64,000 nucleotides of DNA from Phialocephala subalpina (lineage: Eukaryota; Ascomycota; Leotiomycetes; Helotiales; Mollisiaceae): positions 1,800,133 through 1,864,132 of the forward strand of contig FJOG01000003.1 in the NCBI GenBank assembly GCA_900073065.1, written 5' to 3'. The notes under the pieces are model-generated. The model was not told the origin of the DNA. It made no database searches and saw nothing but the letters and a program-made list of their open reading frames with translations. Below, piece by piece: positions 44,793-55,023 of this stretch; the stretch's first letter is position 1; every line of letters begins with the position of its first letter. The translations under genes and the position numbers were made by a program.

Positions 44793-46212
44793 CTTGATGT
44801 AATGCTTTCACTTAATCGATGGCTTGAGAATAGGAGGGATGATTGAAGAAGGTTTGAAAAGAAGATAAATTCCCCACTACTTTGAGATTTTTTTTATATC
44901 TAGGAGTATGAATGGAAAATGGATGATTGTGTAAGGAGCATCTGAATGGTGTGGGTGCTGCAGGTAATCATCTCAGCATAGCATGTGAATCAGGCAATTC
45001 ACACCCTGAGGTCAAATGTGAATCGCTTGGGTTGGAGCCCTACTTGCATTTCGAAGCGTAACATCCTGCCAAACACTTGAATTCGAATACACAGCGGGGA
45101 AGAAAGCGTACCTTTGGGAATCAGCATCGTAAACTGTTTGGAAGGAGAGGTTTTGCTTCACAGAACCCTCAGATAAGATGGTTCGATCCTGCATCGTGTG
45201 CTGGCTTGAGAAAAGGCGGTGGTCTGAGAATGTATATGAAGAGCACTCAACCAAGGGTGTAGTTTGGGACTGAAGATGTTCTTGTACAGAACTTCATGGT
45301 AATTCTGTTCCTGACAGAGCCAGTTTCTGAACATTCTAACTTGTTCATCCTTGAACGGGCACCACTTAAAATTGTGGCTTGCTTGTCAATCATCTAGAGC
45401 AGAGAGGTGGCGGCTCTTGTGAGGGACGTACAGTATGTAATCGGAGGGATGATATGAGAAGAAAGAACCTTTCTCGTTCCCACCACGCTTCCCGGCACTC
45501 CTTCGACTTCCATACTTGCCCCGAGTAGGACCCAGTAAGGAGGAGCTTACGAATTCACGCTTACAGTACTAGCCTTTGCGCTTTTTTTTTGATTTTACTT
45601 CCTGATCCAATTCATTTCGCGCTTGATTCGCCAAGCTGTTGGGGAGAACCAGAAAGAACAGGTTGAGAACTCGCTGATCGTACCCTGGAACCTTTTGTCA
45701 CTTGCCCTGGATGCTTTTTTTGGCATGCCAGACTGACCATTGCCAGGCTTTTAAATCCAGAGAAATTGAAATCCAAAATACCACCTCAACCTATGGGAGG
45801 AGGCCTCTTGCTCTTTTTCGATCCTGTTCCCTTTACAAGTTCCAAGCTACCCCACTGTTTGCGCAGCGAGCCTTTGATCCAATCCTGCGTGGTTTTAACG
45901 TGCTGGCTCTTGTGCGATCGCCTGCTGTTTGAGTGCAGTTGCAAATCTTCGCCTCTCATACTCTAAATCATTTCAGTGTGATTGTCTGTCTTTCAGAAGG
46001 AAAGCCCACATGCATCCCGTTAACTGAGGCTGTCACGGAAACTTGTAGATAACACGACAGGGAAGGCAGCGCAGACGTCACTTGAAAGAAAGCTGAGAAA
46101 CTCCAAGATACGTGAAAGATGACCTAACTCACATCATGAATTGTTGCATAGATACACCGAGCTCCATCGCAAGTCGCTATTCCACACTCTCACGCTTGAG
46201 TGTCTTCTCGCT
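44793..46212. other. Intergenic, no gene recognised
   Basis: Between the two low-complexity genes on the minus strand. Short frames only. An AT-rich patch at 44885-44900 lies 5' of the first gene and could be part of its promoter. A T9 run is at 45583-45591. Confidence 0.45.
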
Positions 46213-47013
46213 TCACTTCCCTCCTTTACTTTTCTTCTTCTTCGAACCAGCACCATCAGTAGAGGTCTTGTTGTCAGAACTCTTGCCGTCATACATGTAA
46301 CTCATATAATGCTCGAATCCTGTTTTGGGTACCATCCCCTCCACAATTGTGCGGTCCATCAATCCCATCCGGTTGCGCCAGGTGCGCTTAGAATTTGACA
46401 AAGACATAGAACGTTTACTCTTCTTTGTACCGCTGTTTCCTGAAACAGCAGTTCCCTGTACTGGATTTGTGGGGTTTCTTGATCCGGCACTACCAACTTT
46501 CGCAGACGATGGAGGTTTCGAAGGCTCAACACGAGAGCCTTTTGCATCGATCTTCGAAGGGGGAGGCAAGGATTTGCTGCCAGGAGCTTTTGTGCTAGCT
46601 TTCGAAGCTGGTGGAGGTGTCGCAGATCTAACAACCGAGTTCTTCGTACCTACCTTCGTGGTTGGTGGTGGCATAGATCCTCCACCAGAGACTCTCGAGC
46701 CAGATTCGACATTTCTAGACTTGACACTCCTAGGTTTTATGCCATGGTTGCTTCCGGATTTGGCACTTCCGGATTTGGTACTTGCAGATTTTACACCGTT
46801 ATTGCTTCCAGACTTGACACTTCCAAGTTTGACACTCCCAAGAACTATGCCGTAGTTATCTCCACTGTTTCTGGCGTATTGGCTTGCAGAAATGATTCCG
46901 TAATTGTCAACTCTAGTCTTTTTACCACTACCAAAAGCAGAACCACTATACTCTTGAGAGTGGGTTCGAGACGAAAAATCACTTCCTTCAACGGACCGTC
47001 CTGATACGGACAC
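46213..47013 (-). CDS. Ser/Gly/Lys-rich low-complexity protein, 5' end missing or replaced
   Basis: Open frame of 266 codons, but it does not begin with ATG: upstream the frame continues only to a TGA at 47032-47034, inside the inverted repeat of the element at 47016-47353. The first in-frame ATG is at 46674, which would leave 153 residues. The N-terminal half has tandem units such as SVKSGSNNGVKS and SAKSGSNHGIKPRSVKS. The middle is Pro/Ser/Lys-rich (SKPPSSAKVGSAGS), and a more ordered C-terminal part (KRTWRNRMGLMDRTIVEG, FEHYMSYMYDG) ends in KKKKSKGGK. Either the element removed the original start, or an upstream exon is spliced in through an acceptor within the repeat. Family unknown. Confidence 0.5.
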   Translation of the reverse strand: MSVSGRSVEGSDFSSRTHSQEYSGSAFGSGKKTRVDNYGIISASQYARNSGDNYGIVLGSVKLGSVKSGSNNGVKSASTKSGSAKSGSNHGIKPRSVKSRNVESGSRVSGGGSMPPPTTKVGTKNSVVRSATPPPASKASTKAPGSKSLPPPSKIDAKGSRVEPSKPPSSAKVGSAGSRNPTNPVQGTAVSGNSGTKKSKRSMSLSNSKRTWRNRMGLMDRTIVEGMVPKTGFEHYMSYMYDGKSSDNKTSTDGAGSKKKKSKGGK

Positions 47014-47015
47014 AG

Positions 47016-47353
47016 GCGCGCACTCTGCGTATCATCAAGTCGGGCCTATATAAACTGCTAATAGTATTGTTTATTAGCTGGTTGAGCTCGAATCGGGCTT
47101 ATTATCGAACACCAAAAAAAACTTTCTTATTAGAACAAATATTAGTCGTATCGAAAATTAAGTGATACTATAAATTAAATCAAATAATGCTATAAATTAA
47201 GATTACAATAATTATATAACCACGTAATAACTTCATTATCATAAACGGTCGAGGATACGCAAGTTTACTTCGAGCTCACGTAGCTTTATATAAGCTTAAT
47301 TCGGTTTTACGCATCCTATATAAGCTCGACTCGGTGATACGCAGAGTGCGCGC
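47016..47353. mobile_element. Non-autonomous DNA element with ~37-bp inverted ends (MITE-like)
   Basis: The left end GCGCGCACTCTGCGTATCA (from 47016) is mirrored at the right end by TGATACGCAGAGTGCGCGC (to 47353). The match continues inward to a TATATA with a few mismatches, about 37 bp in all. The 338-bp interior is AT-rich, has no coding capacity, and has a second copy of the inner repeat (TATATAAGCTTAATTCGG and TATATAAGCTCGACTCGG, about 30 bp apart near 47287-47335). These are the hallmarks of a miniature inverted-repeat element. No clear target-site duplication is seen. The left end lies 2-3 bases from the low-complexity gene's first codon. Confidence 0.6.
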
Positions 47354-47836
47354 ATATATATTCTACGAATGCGGTTAGTGCTAAGGGTATATAAGAGTCT
47401 AATTTGCGCAGGGGCCTTTAAACCAATCAGAGGGCTAGGATTTACGACTCTCACATACCCTATGGTGAAACTAGGCCCACGCACTGCGTGTTTCCTGCAA
47501 ATCATGGCGACATGAGGGGTTTCCGCTTCGGTGGAGCACGAGGAGGTTTTTGTGCGGGGAGCAGACCCCTGTATATGATCACGTGAAATCGTGAAGTCCA
47601 ACGGCAGGTTGGAGATTTGAAAGTTTCTGTTTTTCTCTTGTTCAGACTGCGGAGATGGAGTGACAGGTTGATTATATATTACATATGAGATGCGAGTGCG
47701 CGCTGAGCAATAACTATTCTACCACTGCCAAAATGATAGAACCTCCAATCTAGACCTCTATCCCGCCCAAGTCCTGTAATGCTGAACGCCGATTAATCAA
47801 TACAATGAAAAGCCCAATACAATAGAAAGCAAACTT
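47354..47836. other. Intergenic, no gene recognised
   Basis: A 101-codon minus frame (47296-47601) overlaps the inverted-repeat element and shows no motif. The last ~100 bases are the 3' region of the efflux transporter gene. Confidence 0.45.
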
Positions 47837-50231
47837 TTAAGCGCTGCCGCCCATTTGAACCTTACCCTTCAGGTTCTTCCACTTGCTAAACCCAGATGCA
47901 ATCACCGCGATACCAGAAGAGGCAATTGCGATAGCATAAGCTACCTTCAATCCGGACATGTAAGAACTGATGATACCAGGAACCACATCCGCAGAAAACG
48001 TGGCTCGGATCTCCGTGACACCCACCGCAACGACACTCTTCGGATCTAGGGACGGTGCGTTGATGGGCAGCTTTCCGAGAAGGATGTTAGTGAAAGCGAC
48101 TTCACCAGCAGAGACAAAAAATGCTCCTCCGATAGTTTGGAAGAAGAGGATCATAGCAGTAACACTTGCCAGATCCGAAGCTTCGACACTGGCTTGCGCA
48201 GCGATGATAGGTACTTGGAGTGCGAGGCCGATGCCAATACCTGCTAGAATCTGGAATCCGATCCATTCACCTGAACTCGAGTGTGTGCTCAACGTGTAGA
48301 GGAGACCGCAACCAACTGTTGTTAAGCCACTTCCAAAGATCATGAATGGGACGAAATGACCAAATGCGCTGATCATGCCTCCCGAGATAATTGTTGCGAT
48401 CGTTGTAGCTAGAATGAGANNNNNNNNNNNNNNNNNNNNNNNNNNNNNNNNNNNNNNNNNNNNNNNNNNNNNNNNNNNNNNNNNNNNNNNNNNNNNNNNN
48501 NNNNNNNNNNNNNNNNNNNNNNNNNNNNNNNNNNNNNNNNNNNNNNNNNNNNNNNNNNNNNNNNNNNNNNNNNNNNNNNNNNNNNNNNNNNNNNNNNNNN
48601 NNNNNNNNNNNNNNNNNNNNNNNNNNNNNNNNNNNNNNNNNNNNNNNNNNNNNNNNNNNNNNNNNNNNNNNNNNNNNNNNNNNNNNNNNNNNNNNNNNNN
48701 NNNNNNNNNNNNNNNNNNNNNNNNNNNNNNNNNNNNNNNNNNNNNNNNNNNNNNNNNNNNNNNNNNNNNNNNNNNNNNNNNNNNNNNNNNNNNNNNNNNN
48801 NNNNNNNNNNNNNNNNNNNNNNNNNNNNNNNNNNNNNNNNNNNNNNNNNNNNNNNNNNNNNNNNNNNNNNNNNNNNNNNNNNNNNNNNNNNNNNNNNNNN
48901 NNNNNNNNNNNNNNNNNNNNNNNNNNNNNNNNNNNNNNNNNNNNNNNNNNNNNNNNNNNNNNNNNNNNNNNNNNNNNNNNNNNNNNNNNNNNNNNNNNGG
49001 AAGATTGCGTACACCTAAACAAATGTCAGTGTTCTGTTGTGCGTTTCAAAAAGCGGAGGGTGATTTACCAGACTGAGAGGCGCTGACTCCTGAAACCACC
49101 TGGAAATAGATGGGGAGGTAGTAAAGTAGAAGGAAGAAACCACCTGCGAGGAAGAAGATGAAGAGCATGCCAACCCAAATCGTGCGGTCCTTAGCAATAC
49201 GTCCAACAATCATAGCACGCTCGCCTTGGTAGTACTCAATGACGCAGAACAAGATGAGGATGAGGACGAATCCAACGAGACAGCCGATGACGTCCGAGTT
49301 ACTCCAGGCCTTGCTCTGTCCACCCCACTGAAGCGCGAGGATGTAGCAGATGATAGCACACATGATAACGAATGCGCCTGGAAGGTCCATCTGCAGAATC
49401 TTCTCCTTGATTGTCGCCTCAACGGGGACAACGTGCTTTGGGGTACGGAAGAACAAGAAGATGATACCGGCTGAAAGTCCTCCGATTGGAAGGTTGATAT
49501 AGAAGCACCATCTCCAGGAAACGTGCTGCGCGAAAACACCTCCAAGAAGGGGACCAATGACGCTAGCAATTCCGTAAGCTGCTCCCATGAGACCAGTATA
49601 AGCGGCTCTTTGCGCGGGTTTGGCTGTGAAAGCAATGATGGTGTAAGCTCCGGACGCAATACCAGCTCCGCCAAGTCCGGCGATGGCACGGCCGACAATC
49701 AGAGCGGTGCTATTTGGTGCGACACCACAGATGAGAGAGCCCAGTTCGAAAATGAAGATCGAGGTAAGGAAGGTGATCTTCAATGGGAAATACTTGTAGC
49801 CTTTGCCCCAGGTGCTTTGGAAAGCTCCCACAGTAAGAAAGAAGGCCGAGCCGTACCAGCCAACCAAATCGAGTCCATGGAATTCATCTGTGATCTTTGG
49901 AATAGCGGTCGCGACGATTGTCATATCAAGAGAAACCTGATAGACTGTTAGTGACCGTTAACTGAAGCACATAGACAATACTGACCAAAAAGATGCTCAT
50001 AAGTAAAGCAACGACAATGGCTGCTAATCGAAAGCCGGATGGATATTCTCCCTCGTCTTCCTCTGTTGCTGCTCCTGTTGCCTCCGAAACATTCTTGACT
50101 GAGCCCTCTTCATTGTCGGTTGGTGCTTCGTCGAATTTGGTGTCCTCCTCCTTGTTGAAAGACGGTCTTGGAGATGGTGATATGCTTCTCCCCACCTCCT
50201 TTTCCGCGAGTGTCTCTGCTCTCGAATCCAT
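47837..50231 (-). CDS. MFS drug/toxin efflux transporter, DHA2 (14-TM) type, interrupted by an N gap
   Basis: Exons 50231-49986, 49936-49069, and 49014-47837 with an internal gap. Without the gap the product is 570 aa, the usual size for this family. An acidic ~65-residue N-terminus precedes TM1. The family motifs are [15 protein letters not shown] in TM1, a [11 protein letters not shown] segment, [17 protein letters not shown] (antiporter motif C) in TM5, and [15 protein letters not shown] near TM11. Two phase-consistent introns separate the exons; the first donor is GTCAGT. The N run at 48420-48998 falls within a conserved region, and the sequence on both sides joins exactly: NLP on one side and LILATT on the other (see findings). 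Such pumps export antifungal compounds or secondary metabolites; the substrate is not predictable. ATG 50231 was chosen over the frame's earlier Met because it starts the acidic tail. Confidence 0.88.
48420..48998. other. Assembly gap, 579 N
   Basis: Uninterrupted N run inside the third exon of the efflux transporter. It may not correspond to missing coding sequence, because the flanks join into an unbroken conserved motif with zero added bases. Confidence 0.99.
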
Positions 50232-52443
50232 GGTATGGGCTCTCTCTGATAAGTTGCGTATGAAGAACAGAAGCAAGACGGAAAGGTTTTAAAAAAGCTT
50301 GCTTATTTTAATGAGACTGGAATGCACTACGCAAAAGCTTATCGGGAAGGGGCGACAAAGGGATCTTATATACTTAGTGCCAGCTGAAGGTCAATACTTG
50401 GCTCAAACATCAACAACCGCCTTTGAGTCGGTCGGAGAGACTATCTCCAGCTTACCTGAACAAAGTGGGTAAATTCTCTGCTCGAGCGAGGAGCACTGGC
50501 CTGTCGCAGGGCGTAGAACACGCACAATCTGCACGTGAAGGAGATAAACTCTAACCCCATGCCTCCGCCGGGGCTTAAAATCTCACACGTTGGTCGCATG
50601 GCGGCATGGCGGCCTTGGAGGTGAACACTTGCGCCTCAAAAAGCATAAAATGACGGGATGAATCACCAGGAAGGGTTCTTGGACTGTGTGTTGTGGGTCA
50701 TTATATTCCGCCGTCTCGGTCGTCAAGATGAGTCGATATGAGGCTTCCTTGCCTTTGTCAACCATGCAGAAAAAAAGTGAAACATGAAAAAATCTTCCGC
50801 CGAAGCTCGGGTGCAGATAATCTTGCTAACTGTCGATCAACCCGTGTCGTTGGAATCCAAGAGTGTAGGCCGATGCAGATATCACGATGCGACCAGATGA
50901 TTGGATCTGAGTAGTGTCAAGTGTTTTCTGTTCAGGTAAGTTGCTGCGTTGTTTGACAAGGAAAGGAGTAAAACACAAAGAGGTTTTGGTGGTAGTGTGA
51001 ACTAGGCCGTTTCGAGGTTAGTGTATTTAGGAGCATTTTGGCTCAGCACATCTCTTTAACATGTCTCCGAGAAGTTCACGACGAACTCATTTTTAAAATA
51101 AACAACTTATCTGAATTGTAAGTCTACAACAAATGGTGGTTTACATTGATTCAAGCTCGGACAAATGTTCCTAATTTGAAGCTTTCTGATGCAGGAAATC
51201 CAGAAGAATGCCTCCTGCAGATTTACCCAGCATCATCGAAGATACGAATCGCTTCTCCCGTGGTAACTCCTGCGAAGTCCGCAGGCTGCAGCACCCTCCT
51301 ACTTCTGTACGCGGAATTCCACGAAAATCCTGTCATAATGGAAATCCGCAGATAAGGCTGTAGGAATCTGGGGAAAGCCCGTTTTCAGGATCTACATCCA
51401 CCAGGTCCGACACCGAACTCTGCAGCCTCGCTACATCCGCATCGGCGGTGCAACCCCAAATCTTGTCTCCAATTGCGTTTCGTTTGAGTCAGCAAGTCAC
51501 AGATATTCCTGGTGTTTGGCAAAGAAAAGCTCCATAAAGTCTCCTTGAACACGGCCGACTTCCCGTCTCTCAATCTCAAAAGATGAAATTGGGCCGCTAA
51601 TTATCAATTTTGCAAGGGTGCACGGGGTTCCGAGTACGAATAAGAGCTTACCAACCAGTGAACTGTAAAGGTGTCTTGGAAGAACTTCGAGTAACTTGTG
51701 TTGGGACTACTGAATGTTCCAGAAAGGAATTGTGATCGAGTGATGTTATTATCATTTCTGAAGGAACTTCGCTTAGGTACCGACTTTCAAGACTTCCACG
51801 ATGCGCGATACAAACCCAATTTCCGGTGGAAGACAACCCAAAGTTCCAGAAGCGGGATGCAAAAAGATAGCAGATACTATCACCATCTCATATCGACGAA
51901 ACTCGCTTGAGATACTGACTCTCAAGAATTCCACGATGCAGCTAAACTCGATTCCAGGTGGAGAAAACCCGAAAATCTCTTCCAACCGAATGCGCAATAC
52001 AAAACCAGCTTCGAATCGGAAGACGGCCAAAGGATGGAGAAGCAGAATGCCCATACACATCATATACCACCCAGACATAGCAGATGCTATCACTCGCTGA
52101 TAGACGAAGCTCACTCGAGTCACTGACTCTCAAAACACTTCCACACTGCAGCAAAACTGATTTCGACATCAAGGAGGCCCAAAAATCTAGGAATGGAATA
52201 GCCATCATCTCTTCCATCCAACTTCACGATGTGCAAGATTAACTTGCAGATCTTCAACTACCTCACAAAAACAGGACCACTGGGGAAAAGAGGTAAAGTC
52301 GCATAATAGGGTATACATTCTGACTATGTAGTCAACCATAGCCTCAACCGAGTTACCATCAATCCGCAAAACCATCGAATGCATATCGTACACTCTCGCA
52401 AAGCCATGCATCATTGTCTCATCCGATCATCACCATTGACCCC
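50232..52443. other. Intergenic region with a diverged repeat block
   Basis: Upstream of the efflux transporter and 3' of the stress-protein gene. No gene is recognised. A degenerate tandem repeat block occupies about 51764-52200 and is listed separately. A 116-codon minus frame (51773-52123) lies inside that block and is probably a by-product of it. Confidence 0.45.
51764..52200. repeat. Diverged direct repeats, about four units of ~95-115 bp
   Basis: Similar stretches recur: GACTTTCAAGACTTCCACGA (51782), CTGACTCTCAAGAATTCCAC (51916) and CTGACTCTCAAAACACTTCC (52123). A second part recurs as GATGCGCGATACAAACCCAA (51800) and AATGCGCAATACAAAACCAG (51989). The phrase ATAGCAGATACTATCACC at 51867 matches ATAGCAGATGCTATCACT at 52077. 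Units differ by many substitutions and small indels. No coding role or known element is recognised. Confidence 0.6.
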
Positions 52444-53110
52444 CTAAGAGTTCTGCTTCTGAATATCCGCCTCCGCACCTCTCTGTTGGGTCTTGCCAAG
52501 ATCATGTTGCTCCTGAGCCTTGAGTTGTGCCTCTCGGTCACCAGCCAAGCCAGCAACACCACCTTGAACGGCGCCAGTGACGCGGTTGGCGATACCGGAA
52601 CCGAAGTCGTTGAGTTGGCCTTGAGCCTCTTGACCCTTGCCTTCGGCGTTTTGTCTAGCGCCAGCGTTCTTCAAGTCCTGTGTTGATGGGTTAGCAGATG
52701 TTCATAAGTTCGGGGGAGGGTGAGGAGGAGGCGGGAGGAGAATGTACCTGAGAACCGATGAGACCACCGACAGCTTCCTTGGCGGAGCCGACGGTTTGGT
52801 TCCAGCTACCCTCAGTTCGGTTGGGGTCATCCTTGGTGATGGCACCTACATGCGGGGTCAGTATACTTTCTTCAGCCGCTGGGGATGAGTTAGGAGCAGA
52901 GGGTGTTGACTGACCTGAAGATGAAGCAGTGAGGTTGCCAACCTTAGCGGTTGCGTGGGAGGCATCGTTCTCGAGTGAAGCTTTGTCCTTCTTGGCCTCA
53001 CCAGTGCTTTCTTGGGAGGTATTGTTGGTTAAACTACCGATGGCAGACTGAACGGCTCCAGTGGCACCGTCGATGTAGGATTGGAGAGTTGAGGTGTTCT
53101 TGTCAGACAT
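52444..53110 (-). CDS. Hmp1-like mismatch/cruciform DNA-recognition protein with CsbD-like repeats
   Basis: Exons 53110-52915, 52845-52748 and 52677-52444 give 175 aa. It is all-hydrophilic, rich in Ala, Gln, Gly, Lys and Asp, and starts MSDKNTSTLQSYIDGATGAV. The repeated pattern AVQSAIGSLTNNTSQESTGE, then GSWNQTVGSAKEAVGGLIGS and NAEGKGQEAQGQLNDFGSGI, is the CsbD-like/stress-response fold. In fungi it is the family annotated as mismatched base pair and cruciform DNA recognition protein (Hmp1). It ends with GKTQQRGAEADIQKQ, typical for the family. The DNA-binding role is from the family; in most fungi such genes are abundant in spores or under stress. Two clean introns, intact frame. Confidence 0.88.
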
Positions 53111-54284
53111 GATTGCGGTGTTTGTTATTGTTTTTGGAATGTGTGTTTGATTTCTTGATTGAAGATTGTAGAGTTGCTGTTGATGAAAAGATTAATATTG
53201 GGGAAATGAGGGGACATTTATATCCTTCTTGCTTGTTGATTCTCTGAATCGCCTGGCCTTGCGAGGGGTTGCTATGATGTCATGGTAGCCTTGCGTCTCT
53301 CCACTTCAGCCGCCACGATCACAATCCCTGCCTTGAGGACCACTAGAACTTTCGAATAGGGTGTGTGTCGTCATTTTGCGAATTGTTTGGCTGTATTGTT
53401 TTATTTTTCTCTGGAGATCTCAGATTGTGTGTGTCCCGCTCCTGTTGACGCCTTGGCACCAAGGCATGTATCGCACAAGATGCATTTGAATGCCCGGTCA
53501 CTTGACAAGCTTTTTACTTTCGGTCGATCTCGAGGCTAGAAAGGTGCGTCAAGCTCTGTGCGAATTCAGAAGTTCAGAACCACTAGTTCGGTGGTTTCTG
53601 TTTCCTGTTACTCAGCAGCCATGCAAGCAAGGACCACTTGAATCGCATCATGCTAGTCAAAGTCCATGATCACGTCACGATCTCCTACCCTCTCCTTCGA
53701 TTCTCTTCCCACACCAACATCACTGCCGGCCTTATCTATTGGGTTTCAGGCCTACGCTACGCTCATAAAAAAGAAATGCGTTGTTGCCCATGCTTCAAGC
53801 CCCCAGCCTTTCACCTACATGCGTTATCCCGGAAAGTGCAATCCTGTGTATCATATCAAAGTCTGCTGCCGTTTCTTCCAAGTCAATGCGTTGCTAAAAC
53901 CCGAGTTCTTTTGTTCTCCCAAGTCCTGCTGTGTTTTGACTGTATGCCAACGCATCAAAGTCTTCAGCCTCCTTGCAGAGCCTCAAAACATAATCAAGGG
54001 TTGCTCTGAGTGGTTGTCCTCGTTTCGGCGTGTAATCTTAATCAATTATGGCAGTACAATCATGCACAGCGTTGTCCGGTATGTCCATTCTACTGTGCAA
54101 TAATGTAGTCTCCCGACCAGAGTTGGACACACGTGAAAGCGCTGTGTACAAGAAGACGAACAAGACTGCGAGAGAGAGGGTTTTATAAGTATCGATCCAT
54201 CTTCTGAAGAATCTTTCAAGTTTCTTCTATTTCCGTATCTACGAGTTGACAAGTCGACAAAACTTAACTGATAGCCCCAGAAAA
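53111..54284. other. Intergenic, no gene recognised
   Basis: Divergent promoter region between the stress-protein gene and the small secreted-protein gene. Frames at 53638-54009 and 53666-54103 are Cys-rich by chance, lack a starting signal and have no matching exon structure. Confidence 0.45.
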
Positions 54285-54821
54285 ATGCTCTTCTCCAATC
54301 ACTACACATTTTTGACAGCTCTTGCTTCAGTACTCGGCGTCTCTGCTTCGGACTTCCATTACCGTGCTTGTAATAATGGTGATCACTGATCAGTATCAAG
54401 TCACCATCAAGACTGACCTATGAGTATAGATCAAGGACGGACCTGCAACCACGATGACCCGCCTGAGACAAAGTGGCCAAATGGGAATCAGGCACCGTGA
54501 GTCTTTCCCTCTTACAGGTGTGTTTAGAGTTGGCTACTGATATACTTGCCTCAGAAACTCTGGGGGTGTTGCGTACTGCTATAACCTCCCGGCCGGCACA
54601 AATTTCAATAGTTTAGATGTGGACAACACCTGGAACGATTCGCCATTCAGCGTTCATACTTACTGTAATCGACTCTGTAGTGGGGGGTGAGAGCGGGGGC
54701 CAGAAAGGCACATACTGTTATCAGCCTCCGTCAAATTGCGCTATTGGATCCTTGTATGTTTTGGCGTCCTAAGTTGGGTTTATAATGCTAATTTACTTTC
54801 AGCGATATTTGGTATTACTGA
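54285..54821 (+). pseudogene. Small cysteine-rich secreted protein, frameshifted in a G-run
   Basis: Exons 54285-54378, 54430-54496, 54555-54753 and 54803-54821. A signal peptide (MLFSNHYTFLTALASVLGVS) is followed by a short mature part with spaced cysteines: RACNN, RTCNHDD, YCYNLPAG, TYCNRLC. The frame then meets TGA at 54688-54690 directly after a run of six G (54682-54687), giving a 98-aa product. If the run had five G the frame would continue through a further pair of cysteines (TYCYQPPSNC), then a canonical intron (54754-54802) and a stop ending at 54821. So the downstream coding sequence and splice sites look maintained. Either this is an indel error in the assembly or a recent one-base insertion. 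Small Cys-rich secreted proteins in fungi include putative effectors, but no family is recognised. Confidence 0.65.
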
Positions 54822-55023
54822 TTACGTGCTGGCTAGTTGGAATTGGATACCCTGAAATAAAGGAAGTCGTCGTTGTGAAGGTTGATGTCCGTTGGCAAAA
54901 CGGAGATGCATCTATCAATTATCTTATGGTTCAAATATCCATAATTCTATACTCTATACACCATGCCAATCCAGCAAGTTTGATCCCATGGTATTCCCAA
55001 ACGCCTATCCTAACCATCGACTC

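Noticed and set aside
48375..49076. Long frames across the N run
   Set aside because: They consist of unknown residues; only the minus-strand transporter frame is supported by sequence on both sides.
53638..54103. Cysteine-rich frames on the plus strand before the secreted-protein gene
   Set aside because: Two different frames overlap, neither begins with a signal peptide, and neither continues through any intron.
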